Source: Chitinophaga sancti (GTDB lineage Bacteria > Bacteroidota > Bacteroidia > Chitinophagales > Chitinophagaceae). From it: 64,000 bases of DNA. Under the pieces are notes generated by a model that was given only the letters and a program-made list of their open reading frames with translations, did not search any database and was not told the origin of the DNA. The DNA lies in contig NZ_CP139247.1 of NCBI RefSeq assembly GCF_034087045.1, forward strand, positions 558,001-622,000. The letters run 5' to 3'. Below, in pieces: positions 11,201-18,585 of this stretch. The translations under genes were made by a program, and so were the position numbers. Position 1 is the first letter of the stretch. Each line of letters opens with the position of its first letter.

Positions 11201-13769
11201 GTTTGATTATCTGGGGCGGGATGTCGCTTCTCAGAATGCAGAACAATTGTCAGGCGCCAAGCATGGTTATTCTACATTTGACGAGCAGAATCGTGTTATT
11301 GAAGAGGGTGAGAAGAGTAATGGTAACACATTGGATAATAGTCTTGCTTTTGTTCCAACCTCTATTCTGACTGCATTTGAGTCTTCTGGTACGAATGGTC
11401 AGATTACGCGTACCCTGTTTGACAAACAGTATGAAGGATTTGGGTATACGCAGGAGAACCTCCATAAGCGCATCGCTGCAAGGTCTTATCAGGATGGTAC
11501 TACATCACAGCAGGTTACCTATTATAGTTATGATCAGATAGGGAATGTGAAAACGATGTGGCAACAGATTGAAGGACTTGAAACAAAGCAAATAGAATAT
11601 AACTATGATCTTGCAGCAGGGAAAGTAAATAAACTGCGGTATCAGTATCTGAATACCAGCTCTATTCCTAAAACAGATCAGTTCTACTATGGTTATGAAT
11701 ATGATGCAGATAACAGGGTGGTGAAAGCTGTGACAGGTATTAATTCAGTCAGCACAGATGGTTGGGAGATTGAAAACCCACATACAGATGCACATTATTC
11801 CTATTATTTGCATGGTCCTTTATCTCGTACTGAGTTAGGAAATAAGCAGTTAGTACAAGGTATTGACTATGCTTATACCTTGCAGGGTCAGCCAAAAGTT
11901 GTCAATGGTCAATTCCTGGGTGCGGAGAACGATATGGGGAAGGATGGTTTGGCTGATAATGTTCATAGTGTAGTAGGCCCTGATGTATTTGGCTATACAC
12001 TGGATTATTATACAGGTGATTATACACCGATTGGTAATGCCGGTATCTTCCCATTAACTTGGCAGACTAGCAGTACTTCCGCAGCAGGGCATAATCTGTA
12101 TAACGGCAATGTGGGTCGTGCGACGGTCTCATTATCTCAATTCGGCAACACAGTAGGTTACAGTTATAGATATGATCAGTTGAATCGTCTGAAGGCGATG
12201 CGCCAGCATCCATTGACAATTGGTGCTACATCATGGGACGCATCTACAGCAGGTACAGCTTACCAGGAAGATGTAACCTATGATGCAAATGGAAATATAC
12301 TGACTTACAACAGAAATGGAAGTGGGGCGAATGGTAAGCAGGCTGCGATGGATGAATTGATCTATGGTTATAATAGAGATGCATCCGGTTACCTGTTGAA
12401 TAATCAGTTAGCACAGGTAAAAGATGACATTACGACAACAGATTATTCCACCGATGTGAAGTCACAGTCTGATAATAATTATGGTTATGATAAGATAGGG
12501 AATTTAGTGAAGGATGTACAAGCTGGCATTTCCGATATTACCTGGACTGTTACCGGCAAAATTAAAAAGATTATCAAATCAGATGGCAGCACAATTGAGT
12601 ACAAATATGATGCAGATGGTAACCGTGTTTATAAAGTATATACTCATGGTACGCAGGTAGATAAAACCTGGTATGTGAGGGATGCAAAAGGAGTTGTACT
12701 GGCAATTTATGGCAATAAGGATGGGGATACTAAAATATATTGGAAAGAACAACAACTGACTGGTTTTAGTCGATTAGGTTCCTGGAATCCGGATTTGGAT
12801 GTATCCGCTGGCAGTAGTGGTACAGTTTGGGGTGCAAGCGGTAAGAAGTTATATGAACTGTCCAATAATTTAGGCAATGTAGTAGCAACAGTAAGTGATG
12901 AATTAACAGCTGAAAATGGGGCATTTGTAGTTAGTTCCAATGACTATTATCCGTTTGGTATGATGCAACCTGACAGGGATTATTCTACGTCATCTTATAG
13001 ATATGGATTTAATGGGCAGGAAAAGAGTAATGAGATTAAAGGAGAAGGCAATATTTATACTGCACAGTTCTGGGAATATGATCCGAGGGTAGGTAGAAGA
13101 TGGAATGTGGATCCTCGTCCGGATGTTAGTTATAGTCCATATGCTGTAATGCAGGATAACCCTATTTGGTATAATGATCCAGCGGGAGATACTGGTATTT
13201 TGCAATCCGGATCAAGTTCAAGAGATAATCCAACGGTAGTAGGTACGGCTGCACATGAGGCGTTGTCTACTTATCTCAACCAGCAAAATCCCGTCGAATG
13301 GTATACTAGCCTGACTTTACCAAGTGGTAAAAAGCCAGATGTTGTAAACGGGCTTTTAAATCAGGTTTGGGAATTGAAACCAACATCCTATGATCCTTGG
13401 AAAAATAAATATGCTAAATATTTGAAAGCTAAATCTCAAATAGAAGCTTATGTTGCAGAATTAAATCTCGGTACGTCTTTCTTAGGAGGAGGAACGTTTA
13501 GAAAGGGGACGGACAAAGCATGGGGAATACCAATAAATAATGGAAGGCAGCTTTGGTCAAGAGACGGTAGCTATGTGTTTACTTATTATATCGATAATCC
13601 TACAACAGGGTTAATATATTATAATGCAAGGAAGGTACAACAGAAACCACAACCTTCTCCTGTAACTTCACCGGCGGACAAAAAGAACCCTCTAAAGGAT
13701 ATTGATCTACCAATTATAGTACCAGTAGGGGGAGCCGGATTGCTGCCAGAATTTTTATTACCGCTTTAA
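5268..13769 (+). CDS. RHS-repeat polymorphic toxin protein with nuclease-like C-terminal tip
   Basis: 2833 aa. A hydrophobic signal segment lies at residues 28-48; Met21 is an alternative start that would place it nearer the N-terminus. A DUF6443-like segment follows at about residues 354-400 ('LYDEVGRPVVNIMPAP'), then long Cys-rich beta regions, a Thr/Ala low-complexity linker near residues 1290-1325, a LamG/concanavalin-like domain at about 1750-1905, YD repeats at about 1960-2550 and the conserved RHS core ('YGFNGQEKSNEIKGEG', 'DPRVGRRWNVDPRP') at about 2580-2640. After 'NDPAGD' the sequence changes into a variable tip of about 190 aa containing D2691, E2702 and K2704 (PDVVNG...WELK), the D-x10-ExK pattern of PD-(D/E)XK nucleases. 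RHS shells are known to encapsulate C-terminal toxins. I infer a secreted antibacterial or anti-competitor nuclease; the toxin family is tentative. Confidence 0.85.
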   Translation: MRLNSLIKNKTLFSYHLPRPMPKIVCYPIRFIALLFIPLFAGIITYAAAGPGIETYQHEKKGKFKQGDTLIVKDEKFENSAVDWSKINNRKVTNIITLSLDKDEVNKITQAFSAEMKIKIEYWAQPNQADPGVLDNIKLKVTYDPTTGASYQASSDYHFDNSYKVQITIEDFTSAELGDDLPAAFHLMGQVIVERTYEIDNNTPIVTHVTMGPSNSTAYQASLTWNKLDGAQEYDLEWTFIYSGTDFGRELNTSYPDFTVPMVQKMFKNNATRVTVQQEYYDITQTSYNSFILIRIRPVHYDDEGYRIEGDWNYGLERDGNTFIGAMDIPSAGRQSNFNWTYDAAYAEDGKRKEVIHFLDGSLRERQAVTLSNTEQKAIVQETLYDEVGRPVVNIMPAPVNNNSLKYYKGLHPATDGNTYDYSYAYGNNTDCIATPAPLGTTGYDDVDNSNTSVTVGGAGQYYSPENVFYNLDNNSVNKYTPDAGGYPFSVTRYTSDNTNRVTVKGSVGALFQPGPDQTTSKAVRIYYGTPDQWELDRLFGNDVGFASHYLKTMTVDGNGQIGISYANASGKVIASALAGDAPEGLDELPGKPATHEVTAIIIDTSQFKFDAARLSMSAVKTYLNAVPGPVTITYNIAQLIKTYEENSVKICSNCYYELNIQVTDDCNEVVYHNESPIPVGSLTSNCSNTAVSTGSIPATFGKAGPYYITFTLGLSQTAIDNYTSDFVSSNTNLRSQWSFVYPTLNEKDFDACFNDCATCLTSLGTKADFVSRVVTELTKDANLVAKTDSITQWAGVKYDALYSQCQLLQSTCGTSPCDDMMHLMLQDVSPNGQYALFDESGSPLESGINVLYNNWRTVFPIINNPSNVNYQKNLVELGNGLTSSANDPDFTLAMLVEYWKSEWATLFLPYHPEYCALQFCQAYGVPESWDDRLKNVVQSTTNLNTILPGVTYSRTDASWLVNNDPFFTTYAPDYKSRVISDLANYTTVMGITGVTTNSLANKTLQQYVDYIVYCADGDGNINSVNQGGGTTSDNWSYCTPVESCRIPDVEFRTYRELYLELKQRYYQEIRSANYCGSACTVDNSSGFVFSSCAKVSDFVISESDVTLSGCTGKVAKITYTGIGLPSATTVQFYYPAETVVDNVTYVTGITFEVGQTERVFCVPDNVPVNTIRVSNVICNNSGSNSGDGGDDEDTKWDCANWKLSWFSPIYNSQDNPKSIGVSYIGAETIPTGKYTYVVVKATVNGVVKYGAIRIDATTLSGTWSPENPNNQYSLLDYGMVQTQCTSSVIAFESSSSARLASTASTTEAATTTASTATIATTEAASTCDEAYKYKISRVTNISFGGNMNIPSTAAALTDSLNLQLATMVHSNCETMADDWMTKLDACLNSNSTYLAKKATLKAALIEICAAGGDTSHLYGASTTPNGTLVGGYSSFKDAIKGILGLSTFSMICNPWLIDAPYPYSVQMQASDKIVSKTNFAICNKVSSLKIASGTATGDNDGFYTWLKNRFGDGMTLSKDELITLQNGCGNCRFLLTSNIKLPVFFDGYAKGEANYWDYNDAVSAFNTDMGGSVDVSDANYRDVFTNYMNQRWGFTLTYDDYVDYKAKIDVDISAILLNKVAYPTVTEDPYACMVQQVNDAAATGYVLYHEYIDEVKRIFRKEYIAYCGSVKPTVKLTSQQAIYHHTLYYYDQAGNLVRTVPPEGVHLVDESLFNQIDKARINVDPVCNYTGPITNSSVDSAKTALTNVIGLGTNSAMEFWMYKPNGGSVQFVTTTGSSKYLVNVCLDGRYAHLDIYGMTVSGGTVDLTSSHHTDADMQAVLPLGQWTHIVFQGYGLDNDNRDVYINGVKCPVVTNATTGGCGWELSSGSSTPVYPQDLGYVKHMRVYSRLMTEAEIAANAADPCLGISIGSDVALKPGYWFKYNTPTSGAGSVGSGITETSVTPIYPTHTLATSYAYQSLNKATLKVSPDGGKEQHWFDYLGRDVASQNAEQLSGAKHGYSTFDEQNRVIEEGEKSNGNTLDNSLAFVPTSILTAFESSGTNGQITRTLFDKQYEGFGYTQENLHKRIAARSYQDGTTSQQVTYYSYDQIGNVKTMWQQIEGLETKQIEYNYDLAAGKVNKLRYQYLNTSSIPKTDQFYYGYEYDADNRVVKAVTGINSVSTDGWEIENPHTDAHYSYYLHGPLSRTELGNKQLVQGIDYAYTLQGQPKVVNGQFLGAENDMGKDGLADNVHSVVGPDVFGYTLDYYTGDYTPIGNAGIFPLTWQTSSTSAAGHNLYNGNVGRATVSLSQFGNTVGYSYRYDQLNRLKAMRQHPLTIGATSWDASTAGTAYQEDVTYDANGNILTYNRNGSGANGKQAAMDELIYGYNRDASGYLLNNQLAQVKDDITTTDYSTDVKSQSDNNYGYDKIGNLVKDVQAGISDITWTVTGKIKKIIKSDGSTIEYKYDADGNRVYKVYTHGTQVDKTWYVRDAKGVVLAIYGNKDGDTKIYWKEQQLTGFSRLGSWNPDLDVSAGSSGTVWGASGKKLYELSNNLGNVVATVSDELTAENGAFVVSSNDYYPFGMMQPDRDYSTSSYRYGFNGQEKSNEIKGEGNIYTAQFWEYDPRVGRRWNVDPRPDVSYSPYAVMQDNPIWYNDPAGDTGILQSGSSSRDNPTVVGTAAHEALSTYLNQQNPVEWYTSLTLPSGKKPDVVNGLLNQVWELKPTSYDPWKNKYAKYLKAKSQIEAYVAELNLGTSFLGGGTFRKGTDKAWGIPINNGRQLWSRDGSYVFTYYIDNPTTGLIYYNARKVQQKPQPSPVTSPADKKNPLKDIDLPIIVPVGGAGLLPEFLLPL

Positions 13770-13792
13770 TTAAAATTTCATTATTTTCATTT

Positions 13793-14698
13793 ATGAATTT
13801 TGTACGTTTTATAGCCGAGTTTATTAATCCTAATATTGGGGGTTATCGAAAATTATTAATAGAAGATTTTCAATGTTCACCAGCGTATGCAAGGATGTTA
13901 AACAAGCTTTTTTATTCTAATTTTTCATTCCAACAATTTATAGAATGGCATGAGAAAACTAATATTATAAATTTTGATATTATTAGGCCTCGATCAAGGG
14001 AGGAAAAACATGGCAATTACTGCAGATTGGAGGATTTAGATTTATTTGAGTATGACTTTAAATACATAAAGTACGGCAATAATACTCATTTTCAATTTTT
14101 TCGTCAGGATCAATATCCGTCATTCCAATTAGCAGCCGATTCCTTGCCCTGTCCATATTTTCTAATCAGAAAGGATTTTGTTAATTATTTGGATGAGTTA
14201 ATATTTTCATCTTTGCCTGATTTTAAAAAAAACAAGAAATCATCACAGTTTGAAAAGGAATTATTTGAAGGCGTATCTATCATTTTTGATAAAAAAAGAA
14301 ATGATATGCAATTCTCTGATATTGTTAGTTATTTTTTTCCGGATTTATTATTTAAGATTAATGGGAAAACTATCAAATGTAATTTGCAGACTGATTTAAG
14401 GTCCTTTACATTTAGTAGAAAAACATTTGCATTTTTTTATAGTCAAATTGTGCAGATAAAGGAAGATGAAAACCATCATGGTGTTGTTGATTTTGATCGC
14501 AGTGAACCATTTGTAGTAAATGAACCGGGAAGTGGGTTGTTTTTAGTCACCAACTCACAGGAGGTGATTGATAGAAGTAATAAATTCATTTTGTTAGTGG
14601 CAGAATTATTTCTTCATTACTATACTGTTTTTGAGAAATGGGCGACAGAATTTTTAAAACAAAACTATACTAAGATTATTAGTCATCCAGAGTTTTAA
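13793..14698 (+). CDS. Putative immunity protein for the RHS toxin
   Basis: 301 aa, not recognised. It begins 23 bp after the RHS stop and ends before a strong terminator, the usual position of the immunity gene in polymorphic toxin loci. It is visibly more AT-rich than the RHS body and uses A/T-ending codons heavily. That fits the known exchange of toxin-tip/immunity cassettes by recombination. The protein is soluble (no signal peptide or membrane helix), rich in Phe, Lys and Asp, with a central 'DFKKNKKSSQFEKELFEG' helix. The proposed role, binding and blocking the tip nuclease in the cytoplasm, rests on position only. Alternatives are an unrelated orphan gene or an immunity gene for an older tip. 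Confidence 0.6.
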   Translation: MNFVRFIAEFINPNIGGYRKLLIEDFQCSPAYARMLNKLFYSNFSFQQFIEWHEKTNIINFDIIRPRSREEKHGNYCRLEDLDLFEYDFKYIKYGNNTHFQFFRQDQYPSFQLAADSLPCPYFLIRKDFVNYLDELIFSSLPDFKKNKKSSQFEKELFEGVSIIFDKKRNDMQFSDIVSYFFPDLLFKINGKTIKCNLQTDLRSFTFSRKTFAFFYSQIVQIKEDENHHGVVDFDRSEPFVVNEPGSGLFLVTNSQEVIDRSNKFILLVAELFLHYYTVFEKWATEFLKQNYTKIISHPEF

Positions 14699-14727
14699 TA
14701 TTGATTTTCTTATTATTGGCTTTTTAG

Positions 14728-14765
14728 AAAGCGCTTTCGGATGAAATTCTGAAAGCGCTTTTATT
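14728..14765 (+). terminator. Rho-independent terminator of the RHS operon
   Basis: An 11-bp perfect inverted repeat (AAAGCGCTTTC at 14728-14738, GAAAGCGCTTT at 14751-14761) is followed by TTTTATTT, 30 bp after the putative immunity gene. Confidence 0.85.
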
Positions 14766-14795
14766 TATAACTAAATGATCTTATTTACTCTCTAG

Positions 14796-16521
14796 TTAGG
14801 GTGTGCTGAATAAGTATTAATCTATTGTTAATCAATGTTGTATGGCCTGTTTTTTGCTTGAATAGTGTATAAATATTGAATGAATCATCTCCAAAAGCAT
14901 GCAGCCATGATACGTTATACACCTGCAAAACAATTGACATTAGAAGGTTTTTCCACACCCTTCTCGCAGCAGTTATCCACTTCCAACAGGTGGGTTATAC
15001 TCGCTGCAAAGATTCCGTGGGACAAACTGGCGGATGTGTATTATAAAAAGATGCGGGCTGATTTCGGAGCGCCAACCTTGAGTGCGCGGATGGTAATTGG
15101 TGCGGTGATCATCAAACATATACTGAATATAGACGATCGTGAGGTAGTAGAGCAGATCACAGAAAACATATATCTGCAATATTTTGTAGGTCTAAGCAGT
15201 TTTCAACAGGAAGCTCCCTTTGATGCATCGCTGATGGTCAGTATTAGAAAACGGTTAGGCGTAGAGGTGATGTCCAGGTTGAATGAGATTATCTTGCAGG
15301 AAGCGGGATTAACCAAAGCGAAAGAAGAGAAAACATCGGATGCCGGCAGTAAGGATGAAAGTGATGGGGATGGAGGAGAGAGCAATAAAGTTGGCTGCCA
15401 GGCGGATGCAGAGATAGTAAAAGAAACGCCATCTGAAGGACTATCAGGAACATTGATGTTAGACGCGACGGTGTCAGAGCAACAGATCGATTATCCAACG
15501 GATATTAAGTTATTAAATGAGGGGCGCCGTCAATTGGAAGGGATAATAGAGCGGGGATGTCTGGCTGCTGAACTGATTATGCCGCGGATGTATCGCAATA
15601 TAGCCAGGAAGCAATATTTGAACATTGCCAAAAAGAAAAACAAAAGCAAAAGAGACATACGCAGGGGTATCCGTCAGCAATTGCAATATGTTAAGCGGGA
15701 TTTAAAGTATATCAACTGGCTGATTGAAACAGGACCTACTTTTAAGGAGACATTGAAACCGAAAGAGTGGACGTTAATACAAGTGATCCAGGAAATGTAT
15801 CGTCAGCAGGTAGAGATGTATAAGAAAAGAGAACAGAAAATATCTGATCGGATTGTAAGTATCTATCAACCGCATGTGCGTCCGATGCCGAGAGGCAAAG
15901 ACCGCGTATCAACGGAGTTTGGCAGCAAGCAACTGGTGTTGTTGAAAGATGGTTACACACATATTGAGAAGCTGAGTTGGGATAATTACAATGAAGGAGG
16001 ATTACTAATCGAATGCCTGGAAACCCATAAACGCTTGTTTGGGTGTTATCCGGAGCGGGTATTAGGAGATCAGTTGTTCGGCACACGTGAAAACCGACGA
16101 TACATGAAGGAAAAAGGGATCCGTTATGTTGGCAAGCCATTGGGTCGGCCCTCATCAGATAGTAAGCAGCAAAAGCGATTATTGCAAAAGCAGATGCCGG
16201 AACGAAATGCGATTGAAGGGAAATTTGGACAGGGGAAAAATGCATACGGTCTGGGTAAGATCAAGGCCCGTCTTAAGGATACAGCTGAGAGTTGGGTGAT
16301 GTCTATTTACTTTGTTATGAATCTGCTTAAACTGGCAGCAGGTTCTTTTTTGTCATTACTCCAAATCTATTACTGGCTGGTAACAGAGGGTTATTTAACG
16401 ATAATGGTGAGTTGCCCGGATGCACAACTTAGACCTCGATATATGAGACGTATGGAATGGTAAATAGCAAGGTGTCAAAATGAAATATAATTCATCGGAA
16501 AACTTATTCAGCAGACCCTAA
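14796..16521 (+). mobile_element. Complete insertion sequence, IS5/IS1182-like
   Basis: 1726 bp bounded by 20-bp terminal inverted repeats at 14796-14815 and 16502-16521 that differ at one position (TTAGGGTG... versus TTAGGGTC... read inward). It holds one DDE transposase gene. The flanks (CTCTCTAG on the left, ATATCTTC on the right) do not show a target duplication. On the right the IS interrupts a VapE-like gene whose remainder is not found on the left side. This suggests that a deletion or rearrangement followed insertion. Confidence 0.85.
14880..16463 (+). CDS. DDE transposase, DUF772-type (IS5/IS1182-like)
   Basis: 527 aa. The N-terminal DUF772-like DNA-binding part ('MIRYTPAKQLTLEGF', 'IKHILNIDDREVVEQI') is followed by an Asp/Glu/Gly-rich hydrophilic insert and a catalytic RNase H-like domain. 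Candidate catalytic residues are the Asp in 'LMLDATV', the Asp in 'VLGDQLFG' and the Glu in 'ERNAIEGKFGQGK'. The frame is intact and both IS ends are present, so the element may be active. Start choice: ATG 14880 gives nine extra residues over ATG 14907 (MIRYTP...), where related transposases commonly begin, so the shorter start is quite possible. The family name is my recognition of the DUF772 layout; IS5 versus IS1182 cannot be settled by eye. Confidence 0.85.
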   Translation: MNHLQKHAAMIRYTPAKQLTLEGFSTPFSQQLSTSNRWVILAAKIPWDKLADVYYKKMRADFGAPTLSARMVIGAVIIKHILNIDDREVVEQITENIYLQYFVGLSSFQQEAPFDASLMVSIRKRLGVEVMSRLNEIILQEAGLTKAKEEKTSDAGSKDESDGDGGESNKVGCQADAEIVKETPSEGLSGTLMLDATVSEQQIDYPTDIKLLNEGRRQLEGIIERGCLAAELIMPRMYRNIARKQYLNIAKKKNKSKRDIRRGIRQQLQYVKRDLKYINWLIETGPTFKETLKPKEWTLIQVIQEMYRQQVEMYKKREQKISDRIVSIYQPHVRPMPRGKDRVSTEFGSKQLVLLKDGYTHIEKLSWDNYNEGGLLIECLETHKRLFGCYPERVLGDQLFGTRENRRYMKEKGIRYVGKPLGRPSSDSKQQKRLLQKQMPERNAIEGKFGQGKNAYGLGKIKARLKDTAESWVMSIYFVMNLLKLAAGSFLSLLQIYYWLVTEGYLTIMVSCPDAQLRPRYMRRMEW

Positions 16522-17475
16522 ATATCTTCTTGTTCCAGTTGAATCATTTAAGAATTGTCTGCTGTTTACTGATCCCATAAATGAGGCTCTTCTAGGCATT
16601 AATTCATCATTACGCCCATAAGGTCTTCTTTCTCTTATGCTAGCTTTGGAAATCATCTCCTTTAATCTTTCTGAATGGTGTTTCGCCAAATTATCCATTT
16701 CGTCCATATTTATCAGAAAACATTCAGATAACCTTATTTTCGAATCCTTATCCTTGAGATTGGGAATTCCAGAATAAAAATAGTTCTCTAATCTTAATGG
16801 AACCAACCTTTTCATCCACCTCGTTTTACCTACTCCCTGGTTTCCAACAAAAATGATAGCAGTTTGGTTTGTTATTGAGTCCACTGTTGCACAACCTACA
16901 GTGGCTACAATCCATTTTTTAAAACATAAAGACCAAAGTTCATCATTCTCTGTATTAACTGTGTAAACTAGTTGCTGGATATAGTCTGTACTTCAATCCC
17001 ATATAGGTAAACCATTAAAATAATCTAGAAATGGGTTGAATGCTGGTACAAAATCAGAGTGGATTACTGAATTTAATGTGTCCTTTGATACATTGATCTG
17101 TTTCTTCTTTAATTCTCTGACAATTGAATTAAACTGATAGTCAGTCATATTCCCATATTCGTTACTATCCTTCTTTTTAAAATGTACTTTCCCTGATACT
17201 TGATTGTATCTAAAATCATAATGAGTGTTTAAATGTCTTTCTACCAATTCTAAAGAGGATTGGCCATCTTCCACAACTACTTGCTGACTATTTTCATCTC
17301 CTAAAAATGAAGTAGAAGGATTATTTAAAACCAGGTTACCCTCGTTACCCTGTTTACCATTATTATCATCCCCTAAATTTGACATACATCCTATGCCATC
17401 AATCGTCACCTCTGCTTCATTGTTAGGGGTAAGCAGGGTAAGGTTGCTCTTTAATTCCTTTACATCTGTAATCAT
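16504..17475 (-). pseudogene. VapE-like P-loop ATPase gene, broken by nonsense codon and IS insertion
   Basis: Minus strand. The N-terminal part runs from 17475 to an in-frame TGA at 16993-16995 ('NPFLDYFNGLPIWD*'). The same frame continues without shift ('STDYIQQLVYTVNTEN...') into a Walker-A motif 'FVGNQGVGKTRWMKRL' and 'FLINMDEMDNLAKH', typical of virulence-associated E (VapE) proteins of Bacteroidota mobile elements. The 3' end is lost: after 'STGTRRYLGS' the frame reads into the right inverted repeat of the IS and stops at 16504. In VapE relatives a Gly often stands at the TGA position, so a GGA-to-TGA change is plausible (inference). VapE proteins are primase/helicase-like factors for replication of mobile elements or phages; this copy should be non-functional. 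Confidence 0.8.
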
Positions 17476-17596
17476 TTGTATATTTTAGTTTGTTTTGGAA
17501 TAATTTCCAATACAAATGTCCTACAGAAGCAAAAGTCCAAATAGTCTTAAATAGTCTGCTGGACTATTTTTATATCTCCATGGGAAAAGGATTATA

Positions 17597-18343
17597 CTAT
17601 TCGTTGTCAGGATTTTCAAATATCCTGTCCAAATCGACTTTATCTCTTTTAGCCTTCTTATCAGCTCTGGGCTGCAAATATGTTTTTATTGAATCCCTGG
17701 CAAAGGGAGCTCCATCTTCATTAACAAAATAGGTCATTAAAAATTTCTCCAACTGGTCAACACCACTACTTAAATAGCTTATCCCTTTCTTCTCTAACTT
17801 ATAGTCATTTGCTAATTCATAGAACATGGTACACAGCGATGCTACCCCAGCATTCCATTTTAACTTTATTATTTCCTCATTTTTGTTTAGTGATTGGGAA
17901 TTACTAAGGTTTTTTATGCTATTTAAATAGCGCTTATTTAGGGATAATTTTAAATCTATCAATTCTGATGCAATAATTGGATATTTCATTGCATCAGAAT
18001 ATTTACTGCATTTATCACATAGGTCGTCTATTATATTTACGATCGAACCTATGAATATTTGGAGCTGATTTTGGTCAGTTCGATTTAATAACAATAAATC
18101 TATACTTGATTGAGCTTCAATCTTTTTCTCTGTTACCTTTTTATCAAGAAAATTGGAAAAATAGGATACATTAGTAAATGGCATTTCATAGCAATCAAAG
18201 TCCAAAAATTGAATGTATTCTTCTTGCTCATTAATTGATAAAATTTCCAGGTCTGGATTCACAAATAAAAAAGCACTTCTTAAGTCAGAAATTTTCTTTC
18301 TTTCAATTAAGTCAATAAAAAAATATAGAGGATGCTGTTCCAT
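17597..18343 (-). CDS. Unknown element-encoded protein, weakly RteC-like C-terminus
   Basis: 248 aa, mostly helical and rich in Leu, Ile, Asp and Lys. The C-terminal third ('IKLKWNAGVASLCTMFYEL', 'FVNEDGAPFARDSIKTYLQ') resembles the pattern of RteC-like domains carried by Bacteroidota conjugative and integrative elements. There, RteC-type proteins regulate excision or transfer. The match is by eye and weak. It lies between the integrase side and the VapE pseudogene on the same strand, separated from VapE by 121 bp. It has no signal peptide or membrane segment, so it is cytoplasmic. Confidence 0.6.
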   Translation of the reverse strand: MEQHPLYFFIDLIERKKISDLRSAFLFVNPDLEILSINEQEEYIQFLDFDCYEMPFTNVSYFSNFLDKKVTEKKIEAQSSIDLLLLNRTDQNQLQIFIGSIVNIIDDLCDKCSKYSDAMKYPIIASELIDLKLSLNKRYLNSIKNLSNSQSLNKNEEIIKLKWNAGVASLCTMFYELANDYKLEKKGISYLSSGVDQLEKFLMTYFVNEDGAPFARDSIKTYLQPRADKKAKRDKVDLDRIFENPDNE

Positions 18344-18402
18344 AAAATTAGGTGCAGGATTATTTCACCTACACCTAATATACTAAAAGTCTAAATTACA
18401 TG

Positions 18403-18585
18403 TTACAACTTGCACAATAAACACACCAAAATCAGTACTATGGCACCTACTAACAAAATGATCAAGGGATTCTCTTTTAATTCCTTCTTCTCATCTGATA
18501 TAACCTTATCAGCTACAATACTTCCCAATGTCCAACATACTGCCAATAACACTATCACACTAAACACCAGGCTAAGACTATTCAT
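18403..18585 (-). CDS. Small two-helix membrane protein
   Basis: 60 aa with two hydrophobic helices (residues 4-25 and about 41-58) joined by a charged loop 'ISDEKKELKEN'. Its ATG overlaps the 3' end of the integrase gene by 8 bp, which suggests translational coupling. No family recognised; small membrane proteins like this are common accessory cargo in mobile elements. It could also be a chance ORF, but the clean membrane topology and coupled start favour a real gene. Confidence 0.5.
   Translation of the reverse strand: MNSLSLVFSVIVLLAVCWTLGSIVADKVISDEKKELKENPLIILLVGAIVLILVCLLCKL

Noticed and set aside
13700..16600. Second copy of the tRNA-Ser 3' end as the far attachment site
   Set aside because: I looked for GAGGGATTCGAACC-like sequence on this side of the element and found none.
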